NCBI GenBank assembly: GCA_015063235.1
Contig: SUSW01000030.1
Location: 1 to 41,366 of the forward strand
Length of the DNA stretch: 41,366 nucleotides
Direction of reading: 5' to 3'
Origin: Thermoplasmata archaeon
GTDB taxonomy: Archaea > Thermoplasmatota > Thermoplasmata > Methanomassiliicoccales > Methanomethylophilaceae
Both the position numbers and the translations under genes were made by a program. Under the pieces are notes generated by a model. It made no database searches. It was not told the origin of the DNA and saw nothing but the letters and a program-made list of their open reading frames with translations. Within the stretch, counting starts at the first letter, position 1, and each line of letters starts with the position of its first letter. Below, piece after piece: positions 8,668 through 15,055 of the stretch.

Positions 8668-9686
8668 AACACCTCTTCGGTGGTCTCCAGCATCGTCAGA
8701 GTGATGCTTGCCGGTGATCCGGTCGAAAGCTGATGGGGGCTCGTGCTCGATGAGTCCTTACCTATCGATTGTATCTCCAGCGATCCGTAGAACGCTCCTC
8801 CGGTGAGCTTCACCGGGAGGGTGACCGTCCATTTGTTCTCTGAATCGATGTAGCATGATTGCGACACCGAAGTGCCCCTTATAGAATCGTACAGGATGGC
8901 AGTGACCATTCCCCTGTAGCTTTCGCTTGCATACCAGGTGGAATCGTATGTGGCCTCCAGCTTCAGTACCGCGAGGTCGGAGCCTGTGGCGGGAGAGTTG
9001 GTGTATGATATGTTGGACGTGGTGGCGTATGAGCCGGACGATCCCGTGGTGGTCATGGATGATGCCTTCAGCATCCCAGTGGCCGTGAGATCGGTGTGAT
9101 ATGCCGTCATGGTTATGGCGGGCGATGATATGTTGATGTCCCTTGTTGCGTAGGGCGTGATCATCAGAGCTATCCTTCCGATGAAGGAGCTCTTCTCGTC
9201 GCCTTCGGAGGCGACGGTGGAGAAGGAGTTGCCGACTATGGTGCATCCTCCGTCCGATATGACCGATGTGGCCGAGGATCCTCCGATCCTCAGCGTGACT
9301 GTGGATCCGTTGAGATCCGATAATCCTGAAAGGGTCACCTGGAGCGCAATTATCGTTCTGTCTCCTCTCACCACGCCGCTTCCTTCCTCTGCGGGCGTTC
9401 CGGTGAGCTCTTCGGTGTCCCTGTATGCCAAATAGTAATGCGTATCTCCGTCCGACGATGCGTCGAAGGTCTCGCCTGCCGTGACGCTGTCGGGCATGTT
9501 GGAGAACAGATTCGACACAGGGTATTCCTGCGTTCCTGTGGAATCCGAGACGTACAGGATGGAATAACGAGTGTCCACGCTGTTATCGTCCACGGTAGTT
9601 ACTCCGCTGTAGTACGCATACCCCACAGCCATACTCATGACGGCTACGCAAACGATTGTTGCGATGATCATTGTGCTTGTTTTCAT
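8664..9686 (-). CDS. TasA/SipW-substrate-like secreted beta-sandwich protein 2
   Basis: 340 residues from the chosen ATG (9684-9686), which has GGGAGG about 8 nt upstream; an upstream GTG that overlaps the previous gene would add 23 residues without signal-peptide character. The signal segment TMIIATIVCVAVMSMAVGYAYYS leads into TTVDDNSVDTRYS, resembling SipW-dependent signal peptides (hydrophobic core, AY-aromatic-S, then T...DN). The rest is Ser/Thr/Gly-rich beta sequence with no membrane anchor, fitting a secreted fibre subunit. The first gene of the operon has the same junction motif, so the two are paralogues. Assignment to the TasA/camelysin/archaeal bundling-pilin group is inferred from this motif and the adjacent SipW-like peptidase, not from an alignment. 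Confidence 0.65.
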   Translation of the reverse strand: MKTSTMIIATIVCVAVMSMAVGYAYYSGVTTVDDNSVDTRYSILYVSDSTGTQEYPVSNLFSNMPDSVTAGETFDASSDGDTHYYLAYRDTEELTGTPAEEGSGVVRGDRTIIALQVTLSGLSDLNGSTVTLRIGGSSATSVISDGGCTIVGNSFSTVASEGDEKSSFIGRIALMITPYATRDINISSPAITMTAYHTDLTATGMLKASSMTTTGSSGSYATTSNISYTNSPATGSDLAVLKLEATYDSTWYASESYRGMVTAILYDSIRGTSVSQSCYIDSENKWTVTLPVKLTGGAFYGSLEIQSIGKDSSSTSPHQLSTGSPASITLTMLETTEEVL

Positions 9687-9714
9687 TCTTCGTTCCTCCC
9701 ATCCATGGTGGGGT

Positions 9715-9730
9715 CCGCCCCGAAGGGCGG
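9715..9730 (-). promoter_or_regulatory. UUCG-tetraloop hairpin between the two TasA-like genes
   Basis: In the transcribed (minus) strand the sequence is CCGCCC-UUCG-GGGCGG, a very stable 6-bp stem with a UUCG loop, just after the stop of the first gene. No T-run follows. It may protect the 3' end of the first message or reduce read-through, so that the first subunit is made in excess. Confidence 0.6.
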
Positions 9731-9751
9731 TAATATGTTTGATTCGAATCA

Positions 9752-10750
9752 TCACGCAGTCACGTCGTATGCTCTGTAGAAGACGTCATCTCCGCCGTTC
9801 GCAGAGAATGCAACGATAACCTTTCCATTAGCAGTGCCGGTCTTTGCGACGCCCGTGATACTATGGGAAGCGGTGTTTGCGGTTGCATTCGCTCCGTTCT
9901 TGTATGCTATGGACAGCTCGAACGCACCGTCCTTGATCAAATCCGTAATGACATATTCGGTTCCAGATGCATCTTTGTCACCGTTCGCTACGTATGTGAT
10001 GGTGCCTGAAGTGATTGTTTCAGTCTTGGCGATGTGCGTAACGATTCCCTGGAATACGATATCTCCGGAAACGTTACATTTTGCATCATTAACATGTTCG
10101 AGAGTCGTCTTGGTAGGGGTCGCTGCAGTTTCCATCGTATCCTCTCCAAGATACACTGTAGCGTAGCAGTTCTCATTTGCCTTGATGTGGTATCCCTTGC
10201 TGAGATCAGTCGCATCAACTTTGTCCAGTGCAGGTGCAGGGATGATCGCAACATAAGTGTTGGTTCCGCTGTCATTGTTAGTCACCGGGAAGAACTGAAT
10301 GTAAGATGTGACTGCACTGTTGGTAGCCCCCAATCCAAGCCAGAGGCTAGCGTTTGATCCGATGCTGACATTTTCGATAGTAACCTGGAAGTCGAACTTT
10401 CCTGTAAGGTCCGTGGGCGCCTTGATATCATATGCAGTAGCGGCGGAGAGCACTGTCATCATTTTTTCAGTTGTAGTATTGTAGGTAAAGTTAGATCCGG
10501 ATGGGGAGATCTCAAAATATGCTTTGTTTTTGTAGGGAACAGGTGCGTCAGAGTCTGCTACATGATATGTGGTATTAAATTCCAGATCCTTCTGTATCGA
10601 AGCCATATCGGTTTCGACAGAAAGATATTGAACATTCACCGCGTTGTCTTCAACGGTCGTCTGTCCCCAGTAGGCTGCAAATCCTGCACCTACGATGGCG
10701 ACAGCTGCGACCGCCAGGATGGCGATCATTGCGATTGATCTTGTATTCAT
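9752..10750 (-). CDS. TasA/SipW-substrate-like secreted beta-sandwich protein 1 (first gene of operon)
   Basis: 332 residues from the ATG at 10748-10750, preceded by AAGGTGA; longer in-frame starts up to 10840 add only charged sequence. The signal segment SIAMIAILAVAAVAIVGAGFAAYWG runs into QTTVEDNAVNVQYLSVE, the same junction as its downstream paralogue (TTV-D/E-DN-A/S-V). The mature part is Asn/Thr/Ala-rich beta sequence (for example KFDFQVTIENVSIGSNASLWLG) with no anchor or cysteine-rich region. A secreted fibre or matrix subunit processed by the peptidase at 782-1366 is the best reading. It ends with an ATGA/GTGA-type overlap with the next frame, and a UUCG hairpin follows. Confidence 0.65.
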   Translation of the reverse strand: MNTRSIAMIAILAVAAVAIVGAGFAAYWGQTTVEDNAVNVQYLSVETDMASIQKDLEFNTTYHVADSDAPVPYKNKAYFEISPSGSNFTYNTTTEKMMTVLSAATAYDIKAPTDLTGKFDFQVTIENVSIGSNASLWLGLGATNSAVTSYIQFFPVTNNDSGTNTYVAIIPAPALDKVDATDLSKGYHIKANENCYATVYLGEDTMETAATPTKTTLEHVNDAKCNVSGDIVFQGIVTHIAKTETITSGTITYVANGDKDASGTEYVITDLIKDGAFELSIAYKNGANATANTASHSITGVAKTGTANGKVIVAFSANGGDDVFYRAYDVTA

Positions 10751-10967
10751 TTTTCTCACCTTTTCGTGTATAGAATCGTCAGATTCCATTCGGACAGAAA
10801 GCATGGATCTGCCTCTATCCTGAGGTTCCTTGACAGTCAAAGCCGTGTTATTAAATCCGAAAATAAAATTAGTGAAATCGTAGAAAATTCGATAATTTCA
10901 AATGTAATCATCAAAAATTCTACGATAATAATCAATAATACCATTTTTGATAAAATCATGGAATCCG
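10751..10967 (-). promoter_or_regulatory. AT-rich promoter region of the surface operon with inverted repeat
   Basis: This strongly AT-rich gap precedes the first TasA-like gene. It contains a perfect 9-bp inverted repeat, ATCGTAGAA (10877-10885) and TTCTACGAT (10918-10926), with centres 41 bp apart, a spacing suited to a dimeric or looping regulator. Several TATA-like A/T runs are present and I cannot choose the one used. No gene is seen in this gap. Confidence 0.5.
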
Positions 10968-12062
10968 TTAAATACGCTGAAATGGTGCTGATGTTGAGGA
11001 AAAAGCAACGGTCAAGGTCATGTGACTAGTCACATGGTTCGAATCTTCGGATTTAATAACTTCGGGGTACCCTCCGCCCTCGATTTCTTCTTTGTTGGTC
11101 TCAGGAAATTTACCATCTCCGCCGTCTTCAGGTGTAACCATCACAGGCACCTTGTCCAGCCATCCGAAGCCGGTATAATCGTCGGAATCGTCGTTGATAT
11201 GCTCCGACAGCTCCTCACAGCAGATCTCCGTCCATTCGTCTGTCCTCAGGCCGCTGGGCCTGATGTAGCATTCAAGCGTGGTATTGATATCGGAGTGCCT
11301 CATGAGATGCTTTATCGTCTCAAGGGGGCATCCGCACTCTGCCAATGTGGAGCAGTACAGCCTCCTCAATGAATGACAGGACACCTCGATGCCCAGTCTC
11401 CTGCCCAGCCTTGAGATCCTGTTCGACATGGCCGGCAGATGCCTGTACATCGGTATCGCTCCGTGCTCGGACACCATGATGATCAGATGGTCCTCCTCAT
11501 CCTCTGCATACTGCAGCCTCCATTTGAGATATCCCTCGATCTCGATCCTGATATGATCCGGCATCGGCTGTTGAACAACCAATCCGTTCCTCCCGTGGCC
11601 TTTGCCCGAGACCCTGATCCTGTTGATCCCTATGTCGCCCAGCCTTATCGCCCCGATCTCCTTCCTCCTCAATCCCATGTATGCGCCCAGCATCAGGACC
11701 ATCCTCTCCGACGGGTCGGCCGCGTCCAGCAGACGGTTGAACTCGTCCTTGTCGATGAACTTCCTCGTGACCTCATCCCTGTTCCAAAGAATGTCCATCC
11801 TCTTCACAGGATTTCTTCCCGTGTGATATTCGCAGAACCTGCCGATGATGTTCATCGTATTCTTCATGGTGTTCTCGCTCATTTCCAGGATCGACATCAG
11901 CAGAGCGATGGATTCCTCCCCTATATCCTCCGGTTTGATAGACATCTCGTTCTCGGCCAGGATGCCCAGGCACCTGCCTATGACGAATCTGTAATGCTCT
12001 ATGGTGGTAGGCGATCTGTTCCTTCTCTCCAAATGCGTAAGATAATCCTCTATGCAGTCCAT
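10968..12062 (-). CDS. Tyrosine recombinase/integrase
   Basis: 364 residues from the ATG at 12060-12062, which has AGGGGGA upstream; a start at 12086 would add 8 residues. The N-terminal SAM-like core-binding domain (about 1-95) contains IEDYLTHLERRNRSPTTIEHYR. The catalytic domain carries Arg132 (GLRRKEIGAIRL), Lys154 (SGKGHG), His230/Arg233 (CHSLRR), His256 (MRHSDINTT) and the nucleophile Tyr266 (LECYI). All catalytic residues are present, so it is probably active. After Tyr266 comes an unusual tail of nearly 100 residues, rich in Asp/Glu and Gly, whose last part spans an 18-bp palindrome (11019-11036). It lies beside the right direct repeat, which fits an element integrase; control of surface-gene inversion is an alternative. 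Confidence 0.93.
   Translation of the reverse strand: MDCIEDYLTHLERRNRSPTTIEHYRFVIGRCLGILAENEMSIKPEDIGEESIALLMSILEMSENTMKNTMNIIGRFCEYHTGRNPVKRMDILWNRDEVTRKFIDKDEFNRLLDAADPSERMVLMLGAYMGLRRKEIGAIRLGDIGINRIRVSGKGHGRNGLVVQQPMPDHIRIEIEGYLKWRLQYAEDEEDHLIIMVSEHGAIPMYRHLPAMSNRISRLGRRLGIEVSCHSLRRLYCSTLAECGCPLETIKHLMRHSDINTTLECYIRPSGLRTDEWTEICCEELSEHINDDSDDYTGFGWLDKVPVMVTPEDGGDGKFPETNKEEIEGGGYPEVIKSEDSNHVTSHMTLTVAFSSTSAPFQRI
11019..11036. repeat. Perfect 18-bp palindrome CATGTGACTAGTCACATG
   Basis: The sequence reads identically on both strands and lies inside the 3' end of the integrase frame (coding for NHVTSH). As RNA it gives a 7-bp stem with loop CUAG, and a T5 run occurs about 20 nt further along the minus-strand transcript. 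It could be a recombinase or regulator binding site, or a terminator for the integrase message. Confidence 0.7.
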
Positions 12063-12412
12063 GTTATTCCCCCTGTCTGATGGCATGCGTCTCCGGATTC
12101 CCCCGGAGCGCTTGTTCCCATCGTCAATTCCATCAAACGTTGAGACATAATTGGTATTCAGCGGTTCCCTTACCGAACGTTAGGCGCGATGTCGGAAACA
12201 TATGTTGTTTTCTTCCGGGACGGCCAGTCATAGGTACAACAAACAAACCGGCTGCCTCGCGCGTCGCGTATATATCTATCAAATCCCCTGCATTCCGAGG
12301 GATTGCCCCGGGAACCCTTTGACCCTCAGGACTTGGAGAAGGGGTCCGTGGCCAACCGCTATCCGTCGGGCCCCTGAAGAAGTTTCAGGTATCGCCGTTC
12401 CACCATAGGCAT
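12063..12412. other. Right-end non-coding region of the element with hairpins
   Basis: About 350 bp without a credible gene. It contains a hairpin at 12091-12108 (CTCCGG/CCGGAG) just upstream of the integrase start, a TATA-like GCGTATATATC near 12266-12276, and a strong hairpin at 12340-12375 whose arms AGGGGTCCG and CGGGCCCCT pair fully with one G-U. The last hairpin lies about 37 bp from the direct repeat and could bind recombinase or shape the MscS leader. Confidence 0.5.
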
Positions 12413-12529
12413 AATCACAATCATCTTTTTGTCTAAGAACTGAATTGATGCTCCCATGAATAAGAGAAAACTAATCGCCATCGCGGTAATCCTAATGACG
12501 GTTACGATGATGGCTCCGATCGCCTCCGA
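12413..12529. repeat. Right copy of 117-bp direct repeat (candidate attR)
   Basis: This copy forms the leader, start codon and first 24 or so codons of the intact MscS-like gene and matches 552-668 with 5-6 mismatches. One mismatch changes Thr to Ala in the signal peptide, one is silent, and one lies in the leader. Confidence 0.85.
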
Positions 12530-13724
12530 AGGCACCGAAGCGATCAGCCAGAACGATTACAGCATCGTCATCGCCGGATACTACGATTCGGATCACAAGC
12601 AGGATGTGAACATAGATCTGACCAACGGACAGAACGTCGAATCGTCATTGTACATATACAACAAATATGACAAGGACCTCGACATCCAGTTCACGGTCCG
12701 TTCCTACGCGGACGAAGTACAGTTCACATCCGTTCCGGGAACGACGATGGTCAAGGCCCATGATATGACCCGCCTGACATTCTCCATAGCAGTCGTACCG
12801 ACCTGCAACTCGATGAAGGACGTGAATCTCAAGATGGGGATAACGATTACAGAACTGCCGGATAACGTCTCCGTTACCGAAATCATCAATTTCAATGTCA
12901 ATGTCATCTCAGAATACGATTCGGACGGATCCTACAACAAATTCTTCGGCTTCATAGAGAACAACCTTCCAGAGCCCTTCAACACCTCGATAACGCCATT
13001 CATAGCGTCTATGATCGCATACATTTTACTGTCATACCTGGCTTGCATAATTATCGTACCTAGGCTGGCGAACTTCTTCAACCGTATGACCGTGCACGAT
13101 GATCAGAAGAAATTCGAGAAGATCTTTACCTCGCTCGTGGTTCTGTCCATCGGAATAGTGACGATCAATCCCGGATTGGTCATACTTGGTGCGGATGCTT
13201 CCATCCTGGACCTCGCATTCAGGCTCACCATGACCTTCGTCATAATTACGGCATCGTTCGCCATCTGGAAGATCTACATCTACATTGTGCAGAACCTCCT
13301 GTATGAATACGAAAAAATGGACGATTCTGTCCTGGACACCTCCCTCATGCCGGTATTCAGCACCTTCGGAAAGCTCATAATCTGCGTGTTCGCCGCAGCG
13401 TGGCTGATGTACCTGTACGGATTCAATCTACAGGGCATAATAGTAAGTGCCGGTCTGATCTCATTGGGTATAACGATGGGTGCTCAGAGAGTACTTTCCC
13501 AGTTCTTCAGCGGAATCTCGCTGCTGCTGACGAAACGTTTCCGCAGAGGAGACCATGTGAAGATAAACGGTGACGATTTCATCGTCAAGAAGGTCAAACT
13601 CATGTACACCGAGTTCACCAACAAGGACATGAGCGAGGTCATCACCATCCCCAATGACAGAGTTGAATCCGCCGTGATCCGCAATTCCGATGCGGATCCG
13701 AATGCGGAAGAGGATGAGGAGTGA
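12456..13724 (+). CDS. MscS-family mechanosensitive channel with extracytoplasmic N-terminal domain
   Basis: 422 residues. A signal peptide (KLIAIAVILMTVTMMAPIAS) is followed by an extracytoplasmic beta-rich domain (about 28-165) and a membrane region of about four helices (about 180-335). The MscS pore and beta-domain follow: GLISLGITMGAQRVLSQFFSG is the pore helix, then RRGDHVKINGDDFIVKKVKLMYTEF and a TIPND motif. The frame stops soon after the beta-domain with an acidic tail (DADPNAEEDEE), so the usual C-terminal alpha/beta vestibule is missing. MscS channels open under membrane tension and release solutes during osmotic downshift. The start is supported by the signal peptide; no Shine-Dalgarno is evident. 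Its 5' end is the duplicated segment. Confidence 0.88.
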   Translation: MNKRKLIAIAVILMTVTMMAPIASEGTEAISQNDYSIVIAGYYDSDHKQDVNIDLTNGQNVESSLYIYNKYDKDLDIQFTVRSYADEVQFTSVPGTTMVKAHDMTRLTFSIAVVPTCNSMKDVNLKMGITITELPDNVSVTEIINFNVNVISEYDSDGSYNKFFGFIENNLPEPFNTSITPFIASMIAYILLSYLACIIIVPRLANFFNRMTVHDDQKKFEKIFTSLVVLSIGIVTINPGLVILGADASILDLAFRLTMTFVIITASFAIWKIYIYIVQNLLYEYEKMDDSVLDTSLMPVFSTFGKLIICVFAAAWLMYLYGFNLQGIIVSAGLISLGITMGAQRVLSQFFSGISLLLTKRFRRGDHVKINGDDFIVKKVKLMYTEFTNKDMSEVITIPNDRVESAVIRNSDADPNAEEDEE

Positions 13725-13772
13725 TCCCGACAGTATAAACGACAAGCGTCTGCATACGCGATAAACATATTA

Positions 13773-13804
13773 CCGGCCGATAACAGGCCGGATGTATTCC
13801 TTTT
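13773..13804 (+). terminator. Terminator after the MscS-like gene
   Basis: Stem CCGGCC (13773-13778), 7-nt loop, stem GGCCGG (13786-13791), followed by ATGTATTCCTTTTT. Confidence 0.8.
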
Positions 13805-13953
13805 TATGTGTGATTGGAAGAACCGGATCCGAACTGTCAAAGCCTGTAGATCATGAATAGATAAGGCACTGAACAGATACTGAATTCAACGGTCTCGGGT
13901 CAAGGTACTGTCAAGAACCATGTCTTTTTAAAGTTGGAAAAACGAGGGGAATG

Positions 13954-13972
13954 AAGCCGGGAGACCCGGCTT
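13954..13972 (-). terminator. Terminator after the DUF308 gene
   Basis: AAGCCGGG and CCCGGCTT pair around a 3-nt loop. On the minus strand a GTTTTTCC run follows about 15 nt downstream. Confidence 0.7.
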
Positions 13973-13979
13973 AATATGT

Positions 13980-14459
13980 TTACCTCATGCTGTAAAGGGT
14001 CATAAGGTTCAGGATTCCTGCAACGAGCATGACTCCACCGAAGAGCTGGAATGCAATGTCCATATCCAGAAGGATGGAGACTCCTGCAACGATGATGAGG
14101 ATTCCGACGAGAAGACCGATGATCTTGGGGTTCTTCTCTTCTGCCTTGAAGGAGTTGAGGGTCATGAGTCCTCCGACGAGGATTGCGACGACTCCCAGGA
14201 TGATCTTGGCGACATCACTGAAGAAACTGGGGATCAGTATGAGGAACAATCCCAATACGATCAGCAGCACACAGAAGAGATTCATATCCTTAGCCTGAAT
14301 CATGGGGACCAGACCTACGATGATAAGGCTGATTCCTGCCACGATAAATCCGATGTCGAGTGCAAGATCCTTATCGACGATAAAGAAGATACCGATAATG
14401 ACCATCATTATCGAACTGACGATAAGGTTCGCCTTCGACTGTACGATGTATACTTCCAT
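13980..14459 (-). CDS. DUF308/HdeD-type integral membrane protein
   Basis: 159 residues, almost wholly hydrophobic, with six predicted membrane helices in three similar pairs: LIVSSIMMVIIGIFFIV, IGFIVAGISLIIVGLVPMI, LFCVLLIVLGLFLILI, IILGVVAILVGGLMTL, IIGLLVGILIIVAGVSIL and LFGGVMLVAGILNLMTL. The recurring G-I/V-L-I-V-G-x pattern is that of DUF308 repeats found in HdeD-like proteins. HdeD is linked to acid resistance in enterobacteria, but no role is established for archaeal members. It is a single-gene unit: a TATA-like TTATATTTTTA lies about 40-50 nt upstream and a terminator follows at 13954. Confidence 0.75.
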   Translation of the reverse strand: MEVYIVQSKANLIVSSIMMVIIGIFFIVDKDLALDIGFIVAGISLIIVGLVPMIQAKDMNLFCVLLIVLGLFLILIPSFFSDVAKIILGVVAILVGGLMTLNSFKAEEKNPKIIGLLVGILIIVAGVSILLDMDIAFQLFGGVMLVAGILNLMTLYSMR

Positions 14460-14525
14460 AGTATAACCTAAAGGGTCGGATGTGTGCTACTGATTAAAAA
14501 TATAACGCGTAATCGACATTTCCAT

Positions 14526-14626
14526 AAGAACCCCCAGGACAAGAACTAGTGTTCCAAAGCTTACCTTGTCCTGGAAGCGGTCCGGCTATTGTCCGAACTG
14601 CTAAGATGGTTCGTATCATAACGAAC
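14526..14626. repeat. Three-hairpin repeat unit, copy 1
   Basis: H1 pairs CCAGGACAAG (14534-14543) with CTTGTCCTGG (14565-14574). H2 pairs GCGGTCCGG (14577-14585) with CCGAACTGC (14593-14601), with one G-U and one mismatch. H3 pairs GTTCGT (14609-14614) with ACGAAC (14621-14626). The unit differs from copy 2 at only two bases (14546 and 14617), both in loops. Confidence 0.85.
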
Positions 14627-14865
14627 AGGGACTTCTTGACGTTCGATGTTCTAAAAACTCGCTCAACCATCTTTGCTTACCGAACATACGATAGTTCCGA
14701 GAGCCTAAGAATTGAAAAGCTAAGATAAAGGGCTCATGCTTATACTGCAGAAGAGATTGTATCGGTTTGCCAGGCAAGGAGGATGTCCAGCACGTGAGGA
14801 CATCCCTTGTGTAGCTGGACAGAGTCCTGTCCTGAGAACTGAATCGGAGGTGAGAACCTATGAGG

Positions 14866-14966
14866 AAGAACCCCCAGGACAAGAAATAGTGTTCCAAAGC
14901 TTACCTTGTCCTGGAAGCGGTCCGGCTATTGTCCGAACTGCTAAGATGGTTCGTATAATAACGAAC
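14866..14966. repeat. Three-hairpin repeat unit, copy 2
   Basis: Identical to 14526-14626 at an offset of 340 apart from two loop bases (14886 and 14957). A UUCG hairpin (14969-14986) follows immediately. Confidence 0.85.
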
Positions 14967-15055
14967 CAGAGCCCCTTCGGGGGCTCACACTCTCGTGCTC
15001 TTAGCAAGTCATCGCCGTATAGCATATATAACTAGCTCTCCGGCTTCCAGCCCTG

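Larger units (their letters stand above)
552..12529. mobile_element. Candidate integrative element with surface-protein cargo
   Basis: A block flanked by 117-bp direct repeats, with a tyrosine recombinase gene (10968-12062) next to the right repeat, encodes otherwise only surface/secretion genes: two TasA-like proteins, an InlB-repeat protein, a giant BspA-like LRR protein, a SipW-like signal peptidase and a small membrane protein. This is the layout of an integrative element: att repeats at both ends, the integrase near one end, and the target gene's 5' end restored on one side. The cargo, especially 1371-6248, looks more AT-rich than the flanking housekeeping genes. The repeats are not identical, so the insertion is either old or the repeat arose by another duplication. 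No replication or conjugation genes are seen, so any transfer would need helpers. Confidence 0.6.
14526..14986. ncRNA. Unclassified structured RNA region with two copies of a three-hairpin unit
   Basis: No protein is credible between 14460 and 15055. Two 101-bp units (14526-14626 and 14866-14966) each fold into three successive hairpins, and between them lies a further hairpin, GGATGTCC...GGACATCC, near 14783-14807. The region closes with GAGCCCC-UUCG-GGGGCTC (14969-14986). On the plus strand a TATA-like AAAAATATAACG lies about 26 nt before 14526. On the minus strand GTTATATATGC near 15020-15030 could also be a TATA box, so the strand is unresolved. It does not match RNase P, SRP RNA or tRNA features I can recognise. 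Confidence 0.5.

Noticed and set aside
11036-11046. GGTTCGAATCT, resembling a tRNA T-loop, as a tRNA-derived att site
   Set aside because: It lies inside the integrase frame, no acceptor or anticodon stem surrounds it, and a better direct repeat exists at the MscS gene.
12340-12375. tRNA 5' fragment (GTGGCCAA resembling a D-arm) at the element end
   Set aside because: No matching anticodon arm or T-loop follows, so it is described only as a hairpin.
14616-14897. 93-codon minus-strand frame across the repeat region
   Set aside because: It covers the middle of the structured RNA-like region, shows no protein character, and includes part of a repeat unit whose differences lie in RNA loops.
14526-14986. 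RNase P RNA, SRP RNA or tRNA in the structured region
   Set aside because: I could not find the conserved core of RNase P RNA, the SRP helix 8 motif or a T-loop.
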